Position numbers and translations under genes: made by a program. A DNA stretch of 64,000 bases, from the NCBI RefSeq assembly GCF_003171515.1, contig NC_089399.1, positions 4,030,001 to 4,094,000 of the forward strand, in the 5' to 3' direction. Below the pieces are notes generated by a model. The model saw nothing but the letters and a program-made list of their open reading frames with translations. It made no database searches and was not told the origin of the DNA. Shown in pieces: positions 11,367 to 24,700 of the stretch; position 1 is the first letter of the stretch; every line of letters begins with the position of its first letter. The stretch comes from Pyrenophora tritici-repentis (Eukaryota; Ascomycota; Dothideomycetes; Pleosporales; Pleosporaceae).

Positions 11367-13461
11367 GATACCGATAGAAGATTTCAGGGTCCACGTTTCG
11401 AGAGAGCACTCGAAGAGAAGAAAGGTACACGTCTGGACTACCCGCTACAAAGTCATAAGACTACTTCCCCAGAGCAGCGCGCAGCAGAGAAGGAAACAGC
11501 GAATAAGCGGACACAAGTACTTACTCAATGTTCTACAGAGCGATAGAGTTGAGCAGAGGAAAATCAGACAATGTAGAGGAAGAGTTGCTTGCCTCAAAGC
11601 CAAAGGCGAGGAAGAAGAGGTTAGAAGAGAAAGAAAGGAAGGTCGTGAGAGCAGGTTTATAAAGAAAGAAGGAACGACTAGAAGGTCAGGCAGACAAATC
11701 GAGGTTGAATGAGAGTATCGCCAGGGTCCTATGACTACGTGATGCTGAAACGCGTACATAGGCAGCGAAACCGTCACATGCTTGCATTATCCGAGAGAGC
11801 AAACTCCAAGTGAAGCTGAGTTCAGGGTGCGACTGGGTCGCAACGAGGCGCGTACAGGACCCTGATAGGTCTGATCACGTGTAGAGTACCTTTTTCGCGC
11901 GCGCACTGGTAGGACATTGCGCTGCGTGCATGATGTAGAGCCTGCGCTGCGGCCGCCCTCAATTGATGGTGCGTGAGCGGCTGGCGCTTTGCACAATAGC
12001 AGATCAGGTGGGTGACCTGGAGTGGCGAAAGATTTTTCCTTCAAGAAGTGAAAGTGAACCACGTTCGACGATTGTCGAGTTATTGTTAATTGCGTTCCCT
12101 TTCTGCGGGTATTTGGCGCGTGTGGCAATTCTGTTCAACAGGCTTGTCAAAGCGCAATAATTTCGTTTCGAAGTGAACCGGAAGAAGTTTGTGATTAGGG
12201 CGTGTCGACATCCGCGACGAGAATAAGAGAATGCGACACCTTCGCTATGCTGTGTAAATTATCGGTGATGACGATCAACTGCAATGCACGGATGTGAAGA
12301 GTCTCATGGCGAGGGAAGCTGGATTTTCGATAGACAGAAGATCCTCAGTGATACATGCCATCACTCGCTGTATACTTGTGGTGAGTGCATGATGTTAGTC
12401 AGTTTTTCAGAAAGGCTGTAGTTTGTATTCCAAGATACCATAAAAAGAGTTAGGGGGAGGTGAGGAATAGGAAGACAAGAGTCATCTCCGCTTTGCTGCC
12501 TGTATACTTTCTTTCTGTTCCCCGTGTTTGTGCTGTAGTCGATTGTAGTTGCCAAAGTGGATGTCGTCGCTTTAGGCAAATATATGGTGGCGCTACCTCA
12601 GGTCGCTGTGGTCAAGTGAGAACTCGTGAGGCCTAGAAAAACACAGCACCTAGAGACTGGGTAGAAGTTTCGAGTTTGCATATATAGTCTCTTGGAGTGG
12701 AGGCGTGATAAGAAGTGGATTCCGCAGTACAAGGAATTTGCGAGTTCAGGCTTTGACATAGCCTGGACAGGCACAGATGCTGGTGTACTGTCTAGGACGT
12801 TTTGTCGCGCTATTATTTCTTCTAGGCCAAATAAAAATCATTCGTTCTACTGTGCTGGGTCATTCTGTAGAAGTAAGAACAACGTTGGCCGAGAAGTGGT
12901 AGCACTGCCGTAAGAAGATGATGGTGAGATTGGCAGGCTAGCCATTGAAGAGCGCCATATGTTATCGTGGCGCTGAATCTGTAATACAGAACTCTGTATC
13001 GACTTCTGTAATCTGATGCTTGCCCGAGTGATGATCTTTTGCGTTGGTGTTGTGAGGTTTTACGTTGTTGGACGTTGAAGACGTGGAGTGGTGTTATTGT
13101 GGGTCAGACGAAAGCATCGGGCCGAATCGCCGATGGTGACTAGTCGCGTCCGAGCAGCACCTCAGTGCGGCGCTTTCGCCTTGTCGTCGCCTTCACAGTT
13201 CATATGTATACTCCACTATCAAGATTAGCAGTAGTCCTCCACTTAAGAGCAATTGACCATACACGAATACCACGTGTGTAACATACAGCAAACTGAATAA
13301 TGTCGCAATGCCGAGGCGAATGCGGGGAACAGCGTAAGCCGAATATTCCGAGCAAGCGTTTACCAATCATCATGCGACCGGCTATGTCGCTGTGATATAG
13401 CGATAAGTCGCCTGTGTTTGTAACACTTCAGTCGTTTGTCGTGAAGAAGAACAAAGCCAGT
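11367..13461. other. intergenic, no supported gene
   Basis: About 2.1 kb between divergent genes. Short open frames on both strands carry no motif and overlap each other. The stretch 11550-11710 is purine-rich on the plus strand, which creates chance frames. No RNA gene or repeat was recognised. Confidence 0.5.
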
Positions 13462-14464
13462 ATGAGTCTTGCGCCAGCTCCTACACGTTTGCGTCAAATC
13501 GCGTTGGTAGCCAAAGATCTTGAAGGCACGAAGCAGCTACTTGTACGGTATCTTGCTTAGCAGCGCATTTCTGATGGCTGATAGAAACATTAGACTCACG
13601 TGCTAGGTATAGACGTCATATTCGAAGATGTTGCTGTTGAGCAATGGGGATTGAAGAACTTCCTCGGTCCGTTCATCGTGCTTTCCACATTCAACTGCTA
13701 ACCCAGATGCAGTACCACTTGGTGGTGACATGATTGAGGTAGTTTCACCGATCAAAGAAGGTACTACAGCAGGACGTATGCTTGAAAAGCGCGGCGAAGG
13801 CGGATATATGATCATCATGGAAACAGAGGATGCAAAGAAGAGGCGCGACTACATCGTGGCAAACGAATTAGCCAAGGTCATTTTCGAACACGAGTATACG
13901 GATTCAGTCTGCATACAGTATCACCCGAAAGGCATCAAAGGTGCGTAGGACAAGGGCTAGTGATGACACAAGGCCTGGTAACTCACCACCATCCTAGGCG
14001 GCATCATGCCCGAACTTGATTCTCATACACCGAGCCCGAGCAATCCGACACCTCTCCAAACTCGTTTCTCACCATGGCACGCCTGCGGTACACAGGTTGA
14101 TAGTTACACTTCCCTTATGAAACAATCGGGTCACCTCAATCTCGAGGGATGTGCACTGCGCCTGCGACCTGGCGACGCTGGTCACGAGGCCGCTTCGCGA
14201 CAGTGGGAAGAGATATTTGGAGTGGGAAGGAGTAGAGATATGCTCGCGTTCACCAACGCAAGACTAGGCTTCATTAGAGGGCAAGAAGGACTACCGGAGG
14301 GCCTAGTGTCTATTACGGTCGGGGTCAGAGGCAAGGAAAAGCTTGATGCCATACTGGAAAGCGCACGTAATGCGGGGGTCTGCAGAAATGGTTGGGTTGA
14401 CATGTGCGGTATCAAGTGGTACTTTGTTCTGACAGGCCATGACGCGTCTAAGGGAAAGCTGTAA
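13462..14464 (+). CDS. glyoxalase-like (VOC fold) domain protein
   Basis: Four exons (13462-13542, 13594-13666, 13707-13940, 13998-14464) give 284 aa; introns are 51, 40 and 57 bp. The assembled N-terminus reads RLRQIALVAKDLEGTKQLL, then a THVLGIDVIFED strand, then DAVPLGGDMIEVVSP. This is the betaalphabetabetabeta start of a vicinal-oxygen-chelate fold resembling the glyoxalase-like family PF13468. The C-terminal half (WHACGTQVDSY; RLGFIRGQEGLPEGLVSITVGV) would be the second repeat. Metal ligands cannot be assigned by eye, so enzyme activity is not claimed. The exon 1 donor (GTACGG) and exon 2 acceptor were picked because they are the only pair that keeps the family-like sequence; intron 2 starts with a weak GTCCGT donor. 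Cytosolic, no signal peptide. Confidence 0.7.
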
Positions 14465-15776
14465 CTTCTCGCGGTCATTCACCGAAGCCTACTGTGCTCA
14501 TTAACTGCGATGATAAGTATGAAAATCTCGTGTCTATCTACGCTAATGTTTGCGACGTCAAGGCTTTACGATACTCACCTGACACCTGCGACAAGTTGAA
14601 TCCGAATGCTGATGCCTGAGGCAAACATCAGTCTTTTCGTGTAGGAGCATACGATGTATCAAAACGTAGCGTATGGTTTTTGGGAACATGGTACGATGAT
14701 GTGCCAGCTTCTCATCGCGATGAATTTTGACCAATTACACACCCCACCTCTTGAAACAGCACGTCGACATATTTTGCATACCGTATCGCGACACAGATGC
14801 CGTTCGGCGGTAAGATTGACAGGGCAAACGCGTGGATGCGCCTGTGCATAGTCTAACATGAACGATGCCTCGATCACCTTCCGGTACCTAGAGGCTTGCA
14901 CAAGGACGCCATGGCCATGCGAACTGTTGTTTGCGAAGGTTGCCACGGGTTCTATTCATGGCTTGGCCATTTCTTGTACAATTTTTCATCGTCGCATCGT
15001 CGCGTCCCTATCTCGGCCGCAGGTTTCAATCTTTCTATCCATGTCCATTTTTTCGCGTTCGCATCGAGAGCCACAGATATTACTGCGAAGCCGACTTTTG
15101 CACATGAGCGGGTCGAACAGATCGTGAGGCAGATGATGCAATCAACGGCATGTCGTTTTGTTTTGCTGGGTGGTCGGTCCACATGCAATTTTCCGCAGGG
15201 TGGTTGTTCCTGCCTTGGCCCTTGTTTCGAAACAGCTAGACTCCACCCCCCGGTCGGGATGATGCTTAACCAAACACGAAACATGGTGGGCAGCGAATGA
15301 ACACGATCGTATTGCCAAACCGTACTTCGGCATATCTCCGCTACTCGGGCAGGTTAATCAATCCACCACAGTGGTGTAAACGCCAAGCACATAGTTTCGA
15401 CAGCTGTAGCGCGGCCGGATGACCACATCCTGGACCACAGCGTCCAGAATCTCGGTAGAACCTCGTCCCAACGCTACATCATGAGCTTATTTGGCGGGCG
15501 CTAGATCGGATATGCCCGTGCATGGCATTCTTCCTTGACAGTCGTAAATTGAGGACAGCTTGGCCCGTGATAGAATGCAGCCTACATATAGGGAAGTATG
15601 CCCTGGTGTAACTTCGGTACAGCATCTCTTGCTTCCATTCTTTCGTCATTTATTTGCTCGTTCTTTGAACGCTGCTTTCCAATCATTCTTTCCAGCCTTG
15701 ACGGCTTCAACACTCTTTTGTAGGCAGAGCCACTCTATTCTTCTCTTTTTCCTAAATTATACTCTACATCGCTGCA
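14465..15776. other. intergenic with the cellobiose dehydrogenase promoter
   Basis: About 1.3 kb without a supported gene. A TATA-like ACATATAG lies near 15584, about 190 bp before the cellobiose dehydrogenase ATG, and a pyrimidine-rich leader (CTTTCC, TCTTCTCTTTTTCC) fills the last 150 bp, as is common for highly expressed fungal genes. Confidence 0.5.
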
Positions 15777-18632
15777 ATGGCACGATCAATCATCCTTTCC
15801 TCGGTCCTATTCGCGCTGCGTATTGCGGCACAGACATCTTCGCAATACATCGATGACAAGTCTGGCATCACATTCCAGGGTATTCACGTCGATTCGGGCT
15901 TCAAGTTCGGTATTGCTCTACCAGAGAAAGCCACCACCGACTTCATCGCTCAAATTCAGGCACCCATCACCAACGATGGGGGTTGGGCGGGTTTCAGCAT
16001 GGGGACATCCATGACTGGTAACCTGCTGGTTACTGCGTGGCCTCACCAGGGCAAGATCCTCTCGTCGTTCAGAGAGGCAACTGGATACACCAACCCGGCC
16101 GTCAAGGAAGGTGACTTTAAGATGTCGCCTATCCTAGAAGGAACCTATGTCAACGACACAGCATTCTCGTACACATTCTTGTGCTCTAAATGCATCAGTG
16201 CCGATGACCCACTCAAAGGCCTTGTCATCTACAAAGAACCTAACGTGAATGTCATGGGCTGGGCTTATTCCGACAAGGCATTAACCGACCCGACTTCCGC
16301 TTCGGCTGTCCTCAACTACCACGATGCTGGTTTCGGCATGTTCGGACTACCCATGGCCAATGCTACCAGTGCCGATTACCCCAAGTGGGCTGCTATGGCT
16401 GTGGCTGGTACACCTGGTGCTGGTAACTCTACCACACCCGTCTCTGGCGGTAACTCAACGGCCCCAGTGGCCCCAGTTGGTGGCAATGCGACTGTTGCCA
16501 ACGCAACTTACGACTATATCGTCGCCGGAGGAGGCGCTGCAGGTATCATTGCAGCCGAGAGACTCGCTGAAAGCGGTGCTTCTGTACTCCTCATTGAGCG
16601 TGGTGGCCCATCCTACGCGTCTAGTGGAAACAAGGATGTCCTATCGTGGAACGACACGGTCACAATGTACGACGTTCCCGGCTACGGCTACTATCTCAGC
16701 GATATGGGCACCCCCGCATACTGCTCCGACACTGCGGACATGGCGGGTTGCCTGCTCGGAGGAGGTACAGCAGTCAACGCTATGATGTACGTCAGGCCCC
16801 AGGAGCGCGACTTTGACGACAAGTGGCCGGCGGGCTGGAAGTGGGCTGATGTGTCCGCCGCTGCTGACCGCCTCTACGAGCGCAACCCTGGACAGACTCA
16901 CGGTTCAGAGGACAAAGTCCGCTACGATGACGGAGCGTACGGTGTTCTTTCCAAATTCTTTGCCGGCCAGGGATGGACCGAGACCGACTTCATCAAGAAC
17001 CCCAATTCCAAAGTCAATGTATACGGCCACCCTCCGTGGAACGTCGCTAATGGTCTCCGCTCCGGTGTCGTAAGGACCTACCTTCCCCTCGCGCAGAAGC
17101 TCAAGAACTTCAAGTTGATGATGAATACGAAAGTTGTTCGCGCTGTTCGCGAAGGTTCCAAGGTTTCTGGTGTCGAGATTGAGACAGCAGCTGGTCAGCG
17201 CGTCATCTACAACGTAAAGGCTGGAGGCAGCGTCATCCTCGCAGCTGGTTCCATGTCTACACCCCGTATCCTTTTCAACTCTGGTATCGGCCCGACTGAA
17301 CAGCTTCAAACCGTTGCTAGCGGTAGCACTGGCGTCAAGCTTCCTGCCAAGGCCGACTGGATCGACCTCCCTGTTGGAGCTGAGATCAAAGACCACCCCA
17401 TTTTCACCGTCAAGTTCAACACCAGCGCACCTCTAGCCGGCACCGACAAGAATTCTCTCATCAAGCCCAATCAGACTACCGTTGATCTCTTCGCCAAGGG
17501 TTCCGGTGTTCTTGCGGAGTCTGGCCAGCGTCTCAACTGGTGGTCATCTGTCAACACCACCGACGGCAGCGAAATCTTCTTCCAGGGTACTTGCAACTCA
17601 CCTGCCGACAACACCATTCAAATGAAGGTTTACATCACCCATGGTCTCAAGTCAGTCGGTAGCCTTGGAATCACTGCCGCTGGTGCCACAAACTTCATCA
17701 CCGAACCCCACATGAACTCTGACGTGGACAAGGAAGCCATCACCATGATGATGAACCGTTTGATCGCTATGGCTCAGGGTGGTAACTCTACACTCAAGCT
17801 GATTGCGCCTACCGGTGTATCCAACGTCACCGGCGCGGACCTCATCAAATCCTTCAAGACAGGCAGCCACTACGTCGGCACAGCTAAGATGGGCAAAAAG
17901 GGTGATGCCGGCGTCGTTGTCGACACCAACACAAAAGTCTACGGCACCGACAACTTATTCGTCGTCGACGCATCCATCCACCCCGACCTTCCCACCGGAA
18001 ACACCCAAGCTATTGTCATGGTCGCTGCCGAGGCCGCCGCAGCTCGCATCCTCAAACTTGGCGGCGGCTCAAGCAAGCCCGATGCCCCAGCTTCCTCTTC
18101 CATCCCTGATGCTACCAGCTCCACCGTGCCAGTTACCTCTCCCACAGCACCCACAGCAACCAGCACTCCCGACGCTCCCGCTCCTGAGCCCGTAATATCT
18201 GCGACACCCGTCTCACCCCCCTCACCCATCGCCACCTCTCCCACAGAGTACCCTGCAGACCCACCAGCGCCAGTCGAGTCCGTCCCTGGTGCTCCTTCCG
18301 AGCCCGCTCCTCCTATGCCTGCACCCCCCATGCCTGCACCCCCCACGTCCGCACCTCCCTCCACCGGTGGCTCAGGACCCTACGAGCGCTGCGGCGGCCA
18401 AGGCTTCACGGGCTCCACCTCGTGCACCAACGGCTGGAAGTGCGTCTTCCAAAACGACTGGTACTCGCAGTGTCTACCCGGCTCATCATTTAAGCGTGAC
18501 CTTCGCCATGCCAGTTTTGCTAAACGCGAGGTGGTGAAAGGGAGGAAACCTGTTGGTCCTGCGCGTGTGAGTGAGCATATTCATGCTGGGCAGGTTGGAC
18601 GGGCGAGTTATTTGGATGCGTATAGGAATTAA
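15777..18632 (+). CDS. cdh: cellobiose dehydrogenase (heme + flavin) with CBM1
   Basis: Single exon, 951 aa. Signal peptide 1-18 (cut after RIAA). Residues about 20-205 are the DOMON-like cytochrome b domain; M79 (in GTSMTGNLL) and H182 (in NYHDAGFG) fit the Met/His heme ligands. A Ser/Thr/Gly linker leads to a GMC flavin dehydrogenase starting at [12 protein letters not shown] (about 246), with [14 protein letters not shown] further on. The C-terminal [11 protein letters not shown] and PTGNTQA blocks hold the catalytic His and Asn. A Pro-rich linker is followed by a CBM1 (about 868-900: [19 protein letters not shown]). The enzyme oxidises cellobiose and passes electrons through the heme to lytic polysaccharide monooxygenases outside the cell. 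Class IIA layout. A further 50-residue basic tail with two KR sites follows the CBM1, which is unusual. Confidence 0.95.
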   Translation: MARSIILSSVLFALRIAAQTSSQYIDDKSGITFQGIHVDSGFKFGIALPEKATTDFIAQIQAPITNDGGWAGFSMGTSMTGNLLVTAWPHQGKILSSFREATGYTNPAVKEGDFKMSPILEGTYVNDTAFSYTFLCSKCISADDPLKGLVIYKEPNVNVMGWAYSDKALTDPTSASAVLNYHDAGFGMFGLPMANATSADYPKWAAMAVAGTPGAGNSTTPVSGGNSTAPVAPVGGNATVANATYDYIVAGGGAAGIIAAERLAESGASVLLIERGGPSYASSGNKDVLSWNDTVTMYDVPGYGYYLSDMGTPAYCSDTADMAGCLLGGGTAVNAMMYVRPQERDFDDKWPAGWKWADVSAAADRLYERNPGQTHGSEDKVRYDDGAYGVLSKFFAGQGWTETDFIKNPNSKVNVYGHPPWNVANGLRSGVVRTYLPLAQKLKNFKLMMNTKVVRAVREGSKVSGVEIETAAGQRVIYNVKAGGSVILAAGSMSTPRILFNSGIGPTEQLQTVASGSTGVKLPAKADWIDLPVGAEIKDHPIFTVKFNTSAPLAGTDKNSLIKPNQTTVDLFAKGSGVLAESGQRLNWWSSVNTTDGSEIFFQGTCNSPADNTIQMKVYITHGLKSVGSLGITAAGATNFITEPHMNSDVDKEAITMMMNRLIAMAQGGNSTLKLIAPTGVSNVTGADLIKSFKTGSHYVGTAKMGKKGDAGVVVDTNTKVYGTDNLFVVDASIHPDLPTGNTQAIVMVAAEAAAARILKLGGGSSKPDAPASSSIPDATSSTVPVTSPTAPTATSTPDAPAPEPVISATPVSPPSPIATSPTEYPADPPAPVESVPGAPSEPAPPMPAPPMPAPPTSAPPSTGGSGPYERCGGQGFTGSTSCTNGWKCVFQNDWYSQCLPGSSFKRDLRHASFAKREVVKGRKPVGPARVSEHIHAGQVGRASYLDAYRN

Positions 18633-19392
18633 GTTGCCCCATGAAAGATTTGGGGATAATTTAAGAGAAAGAGGGAGGAGGAGAATTTTCTTGTATTTAC
18701 TTTTTTCGATTCTGTTGGCTGGCTGTGCCTGGATATACGTTTATGAAAGCATTTTTTTGTCATCATCATCACTGTTTCATCGTGTGTTTGTACTTTTGGA
18801 AATGTGTAGTTTGTGTCCGTTTCATTCGATTGTGCTGCATAACGCCTGATAAATCTGACTAAAGCACTTTTTGTTGAGAATATCTAGGTTCAGTCCAAGG
18901 TAGAAGGTGCTTGAGAGTCACATGATATGCTGGTGTGGTAGCCACTGCCCGGTGGGCAGTAGCACCCATAATAACAGCCTGAGTTGTTGATAATCGACAT
19001 AAGGGACAATAAAATACGTTGCAGCCACCCCGCCTTGTCCCTCCTCCCACTCGGTTATCCATAGTAGTCATACTACTAGAGGGACCTTGTTCTAATACTT
19101 TTGTTGATTCCCGCAAACCTTTGTGTATCCAAGCCCCGCATTTACCGTAAAAGGTCCCAAAGCCCTTGCAAAGTTCCAGCCGTCACTGAAGACTTGCCAG
19201 TGACTGTTGTTCTTCTGAATGAATTTCCTAGCCGTATCGCTCCCCTGAGGAGCATCTGGGTGACATGGCACACTTGACATCCTAGTGTGTAAGAGTTGCT
19301 GTGGGCGTCAGATAGGTCCATTAGGAAGAGTATACCGGGGGCTTACCTACCCTGTAGCCGTCAAGTATCTCCGTCGCCTAAGTGAAAGCGTA
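18633..19392. other. intergenic, convergent 3' ends
   Basis: This is the 3' side of the cellobiose dehydrogenase and F-box genes. A 62-codon open frame on the minus strand (19092-19280) has protein-like composition (SHWQVFSDGWNFARALG) but no matching splice path into the F-box gene and no family. I leave it unannotated. Confidence 0.4.
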
Positions 19393-20961
19393 TCAAACAG
19401 GCATACCTGGCACTTCCCAATCCCACACACAAGTTGTAAAGTGAGACGCGTCTTCGAACCATCCAAAACCGCTACTGTCCACACTGTTGCGCCAATGGTT
19501 GCCCAAATGCTCAGAATCGTGCAAGTCTTTGTCATATGTTTCGGGCTCATGATCTTCATCCAAAGGAAATATCAGATATCTCATCTCCCCACCAAAAGAT
19601 CCAATAGTCTGGAGCAAGGTTGTGAACTCATAGTATGTGCGGGTTTTGCCGATAACCCGTAGGAACTTGATACCAGGAGGGAGCCGGCTGCGAAAGCTAC
19701 TAGTTGTCATTCTAGTGTCGTATGATAGAGCCTTGGCATCGATGCAAAGCTTCTCCAAAGCTGTGAATTCTACGAGAGACCTGAAGGGTGTGCAGGAATA
19801 TCCTATGAGGAAGAAAGCTAGCGAATGGAGTGTTGAGCGGTGCATTCGTAGAGCTTCCCAAACTTCTGTCATGCTAAACGTGTAGCGAATTGACAAATCA
19901 TCTATATCATCCGCGTCGACGGCGTTGCCATAACAGAAAAATTCCAATGCGGTGCATGCGCGGATCAATGTTGCAAAAGCGTCTTCCTGGACGGGTCCTT
20001 CGGTAATCTCCAGCGAAACTATGTTTGTTGAGGCCGATTGGAACATATCTGGCGTCCATCCTGGTACGAAGGAATCCTCTCTACTCCCGTAGTTGTCCAA
20101 GTGCTTGATTCGGAGTTGCTGCAATGCAGGGAGACGCATGATAGAAGCCACCTGAATCATGAGAACGTTACCCGATATATGGACTGTTCGGAGATTGGGG
20201 AAGTTTTCGGGAACCTACGGTTGTAGGAGGCTGTTCGGGCCACTAGTTGCAGGTTTTCGGTACAGCAAGCTCGTACGACAGTCGCTTGTAGTCAAACTAG
20301 TCATGTTTGGCGTATGCAAGATGAGTATCGCGCCTAGTGCAGAGACGCACTCGTAAGTCTCAACGCAGCCCGCCCACGCATCACCGTCAATGCATTCGGG
20401 AAGCCCCAAACTTACTATCGCACGGCGGAACAGATCTGCTTGCTCGAGATCCGCCATAGTTTCTTCTTTCTCGGAATCATGGTAATATTCAAGTAGACGT
20501 GAAGTGAATTCCTTGGTCAGGTGAACACGCCGTATGAGCGCCGCCAACTTTGGCTTTTCCAGCACCGTGCGCAACAAGGGGTGATTGGTAACGTGTAGAA
20601 CCTGTCCGCCGTAGAGCATCTGCGTAGCCACAGGATTGAAAGGCTTGACCAAGCAAAGACCGTGCAGGAACTTATGGTAGTCGCAGGCAGGCATGCAGCC
20701 AAGCAACCTGACGATTTCCAGAAGCAGTTCCTCGGGAAGATCCTCGATGGTCTTGTTGGGTGAGCGAGCAACCCGATGCGACTCTGGTGTCGGAGCCATC
20801 GCTGCAATCGTGTCGCACAGAGTAGTAGTCGTGGGTGGCTTGTCCCGCATGGTGGTGGAGGCAGGTGTGCGATATCGAGACTGTATCGGGCGTTGGTGTG
20901 TCGGGACCGCAAAGGAGCGATGGTAGTTTGTTTGCTTGGGTGAGAGAGCCAAGCTTGGCAA
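19393..20961 (-). pseudogene. F-box/leucine-rich protein with one in-frame TAG
   Basis: One reading frame runs from 20961 to 19393 (about 522 codons), broken only by a TAG at 20217-20215. The first 248 codons contain an F-box (IEDLPEELLLEIVRLLG, residues about 73-89) and the following 273 look like irregular leucine-rich repeats (FPNLRTVHISG; RLPALQQLRIKHLDN; TALEKLCIDAKAL). F-box proteins are substrate receptors of SCF ubiquitin ligases. No GT..AG intron that ends at the TAG keeps the frame. A 93-bp intron (GTACGAG..CGAACAG) would remove the stop, but it would also remove FPNLRT, which looks coding. So this is probably a nonsense-mutated allele; an unusual splice or stop readthrough is possible. 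Confidence 0.6.
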
Positions 20962-21492
20962 GGCAGCTAGCCTTGGAAACAGTGTTGCCTAACGGGTGGC
21001 GGGGCACGTGAGTGAAGGACCAAGATCACTTGGGCACCTGGGTGACATAGAATACTCGATATACCAGTGTACAAGGGCCACTGTAGTCGGCAGACACGCC
21101 TACTGGGTGCTTACCCGCTGTCAAGTATTTTATTACACCAAGGTATGGGCAGAGAGTAGAAGAGCTATCGCTAGGTGAGAGTGGCGCTCAACGTCATGAC
21201 ATGTTGTGAGGCAGGAGCGAGCCACCGCGCCTCACCACAAGGTGCACCCAATACGGCTAGGCTAGGGGTTCTCGTCGATCGCAAATTTGCTGCGTCGATG
21301 TAATCATTTAAGGACTTTTGGATGCGGTAGTTTTGGGGAGGTGCCTAGGGTCGACTGTACCATGGTACCAGTGTCGCTACCATATGCACCCAATACGACT
21401 GATAGACGAAAACACATCACAAAGCCCCCAAAAAACAACCTCTTCAAGAAATCAAAACCGAGCTCAAAAGCCCAATCAACTGGTAATACTGC
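20962..21492. other. intergenic, F-box promoter side
   Basis: About 530 bp upstream of the F-box gene with no supported gene or RNA. Confidence 0.5.
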
Positions 21493-21605
<113 letters not shown>

Positions 21606-21796
21606 CGGGGGGGTATAGTGCCATGCCATAACGGGTTAAAATAAATCCGCCCGCATACTCACACTGAGCAGCCAGCATCCGGACGAAAGAAAAGAAAATG
21701 GGAATTACAATAATACATGATAACACTTTACCACGTTACCGACCCACATACGCCATCTCGCACAATCCACTCATCACATCACTGAAGCAGGCAAAA

Positions 21797-24700
21797 CTAG
21801 TCCTGATCCTGATCGGCCGTAAGTCTCTGCGCCGTCCTCGTACTCTCAGCAATAGCATCATTATTAAGTTCAGCAAGCTGTTGTAACGTTTCCTGCATCG
21901 CGGCCAACTGCTAGAGTTGTATTAGCAATTCTGTTGCTTGACGTACGCACGACGATGAAAAGATGACAAAAGAAAATCACATACGGGGTTTGGGTTGGGT
22001 TCAACTCACAGTTCCGACTACGTCCTTGGTGGGGTCACTACCGCCATTCACCACCTTGGGTTGAGCGCCAGATACAGTGTCGTCTTCTTCCTCTTCTTCT
22101 TCTTCGGCGAGGGTGTTGATCTGGCGTTTCTCGCCTATGGTGGCGGCGGCACGGGCGATTCTATCACCGGCGGCGATGATGGCTTCGAGGCGAGTTATCT
22201 TGTCGGTGAGATAGGCGTTCTCCTTCTCCAGGGGCTCAACACGAGCCAAGTGCTTCCGGACGACTTCGACTTTCATCGTCTCAATCTCGTCTTCAGCGTC
22301 TTCAGCGGCCCGGATGGCTTCGTCGCGTTCGCGCTCCACTGCGCGGATCCGCTCCTCAAGTGCTGTTGTGTCCGGACCGAAGGTATCGACAGTGGGGCTG
22401 GCGTACTCCTTCTGCAACGGAGAGTCTATGTGCGAAGCCTGTTGCTTGCTGGCTTCCAGCTTTGCAGCCTCGAGCTCAGCGGCGTGGGTGGAACGCGCCA
22501 TCTCCAGTTCAGCAGCAAGGGCGTCGTACTTCTTCTGCAGTTGTTGGAGAGCGTCCGATGTACTGGCCTCCATGCCAACCATCAACTCGCCGATTGCAGC
22601 CTCATGCGCCTGATCCATAGACGTCTTCTGTTCGGTGAGGTCCAAGTGTTGTTTCTGCAAAGCTTCGAGCTGCTGTTGTAGGGCCTGCATCTCTTTGGAA
22701 TGGTCTGCCTTGAACTCGCTCTTCAATGCTTGGATTGCTTCAAGATGCTCGCGGTCGGTGTCGGCAATCTTGAGCTGCAACGCATCGCGATCAGACTGCA
22801 ATTTCGACAACGTTTCCTTGTGATCATTCGTCAATGAGTCCCTGAGCGCAACAATCGCGTCTTCGTGTTCCTTGTCGGAAGCAGCCTTTTCGGCAAGGAG
22901 AGCTTCGTACTTGTTGACTAGATCCGCAGTATCAGGCGAGCTGGACTCTTGCTTTGTTGAAAGACCTTGTTTGAGTTCATCGATTTCTGCATGAAGCTCT
23001 TTCTTAAGAGCCACGAGTTCGTTAAGAGCGGATTGCTTGCCTGACAGAGCTGCAGACTTCTCTTGTTCAAGACGTTCTGCATCACTCTGCATGATTTCTA
23101 GCAAGCTGGCGTACTTCTTTTCGATCTCCACGTGCTGTGTTTCAAGCTTGTTAGCATGAGCCTCCTCGGCTGCCAGTTGTTTGGCAAGTAACTCGGCGTG
23201 GCTCTTCTCCAGTTCTGCGAGCTGGCTGGCAAAGGCATCCCGCTGGGTTTGAAGGTTCTCGACTTCAGCCTTGTTGGATCCTTCATGACTGGCCATGTCT
23301 TGAGTAACAGCGTCGTGCTTCTTTTGGAGATCGCGCAAGTTCTCTGATGTGCCGTTCAAATCGTCTTGCAACTGGTCGTACTTGGCTTGGATCTCATCAA
23401 GACGCTGCTTCGATGTGCTATCCAACTCCGACTTTTCTTCAGCCAACGAGTCATACTTGGATTGCAGCTCTGCTAGAGCAGATTTGGTTGTGCTCTCCGA
23501 TTCTGTTTTCAATGCCTCTATCGTCTGAGCATGAACAGACTCCATCGCCATCTTCTCTTCCAGCAGGTCATTGTACTTGGACTGGAGTTCTGCAAGGCGT
23601 TGTTCCGACGCACTCTCAGACTGTTCCTGGATTTCCTTAATGGCATGGTTGTGTGCATCTTCAGCTGCGGCCTTTTCTTGTAGCAAGGTATCGTATCTGG
23701 CCTGAAGCTCAGCCAGGATTTGCTTTGAAGAGCTCTCGGAATCCTCCTTCAAGGCCTCAACAATACGGGCGTGTTCGTCTTCGGCAGCCTTCTTCTCTTC
23801 GAGCAAAGTTTCATACTTTGACTGCAAGCCACCAAGCAGCTGTTTAAGGGTGCTCTCAGACTCCTGCTTCAGGGCCTCGACAGCACGAGCATGTGCATCC
23901 TCTGCGGCGGTCTTCTCCTCTAGCAAAGAATCGTGACGAGCTTGCAAGTCGGAAATGATCGAATGCGAGGCTGTATGAGCTTCAACCACGGCATCTCTTT
24001 CCTGTTGCAATGCGTCAATCTTAGCCTGTAGATCTTTGGCAACACCAGCGTCACTGGTCAGTGAGTCAACGCGAGCTTGGAGGTCAGCAACCAGGGATTG
24101 TGAAATGCCGTGAGCCTCCGCCAGAGCTGCTTTGTCGTCTTCGACTTGCTTGAGCTTGCTAAGAGTCTTCTCGTGATCTCCAGCCGCTGATGTGATGTTG
24201 TCTTGGAGATTGGCCAGCTCTTGCTTGAGAGCCTCGAGTTCCGCGGATCTCTCTGCGATGACCTGGTCGTGTTGTTTACTGAGTTCGTTCTTTTCAGCCA
24301 CTAATGAGTCGAATTCAGCTTGAAGCTTGTTTAGTCGGTTTGTCGCATCTCCTTCCAAGTCAGCTCTGAGCGATTCAATCTCGCGCTCGTAGTCCTCGCC
24401 TATTACACGCAAATCCTGTCTGTGCTTCTCCTCTATCGACTCCAACTCGGACTTGAGTGCGCTGGCCTTTTCATTTGCCTCATTCAGCTGAGATTGGACC
24501 TTTGCGATGTCGGAGGCGTGGTGTGCCTCTTGCTCTTGGGAAGTCTTCTCCAGAGTATCGATGGTGCTGCGCAGACTAGTGGTTTCCTGTTTGAGCTGCT
24601 CTACCTCGGCAGCATCCGCGGTGAGCTGGTTCTTCGTGGCTTCCAATTGTCGGACGAGTTCTTCGTTCTCGTCGGTCTTGACTTTAATTGCAGCCTCATG

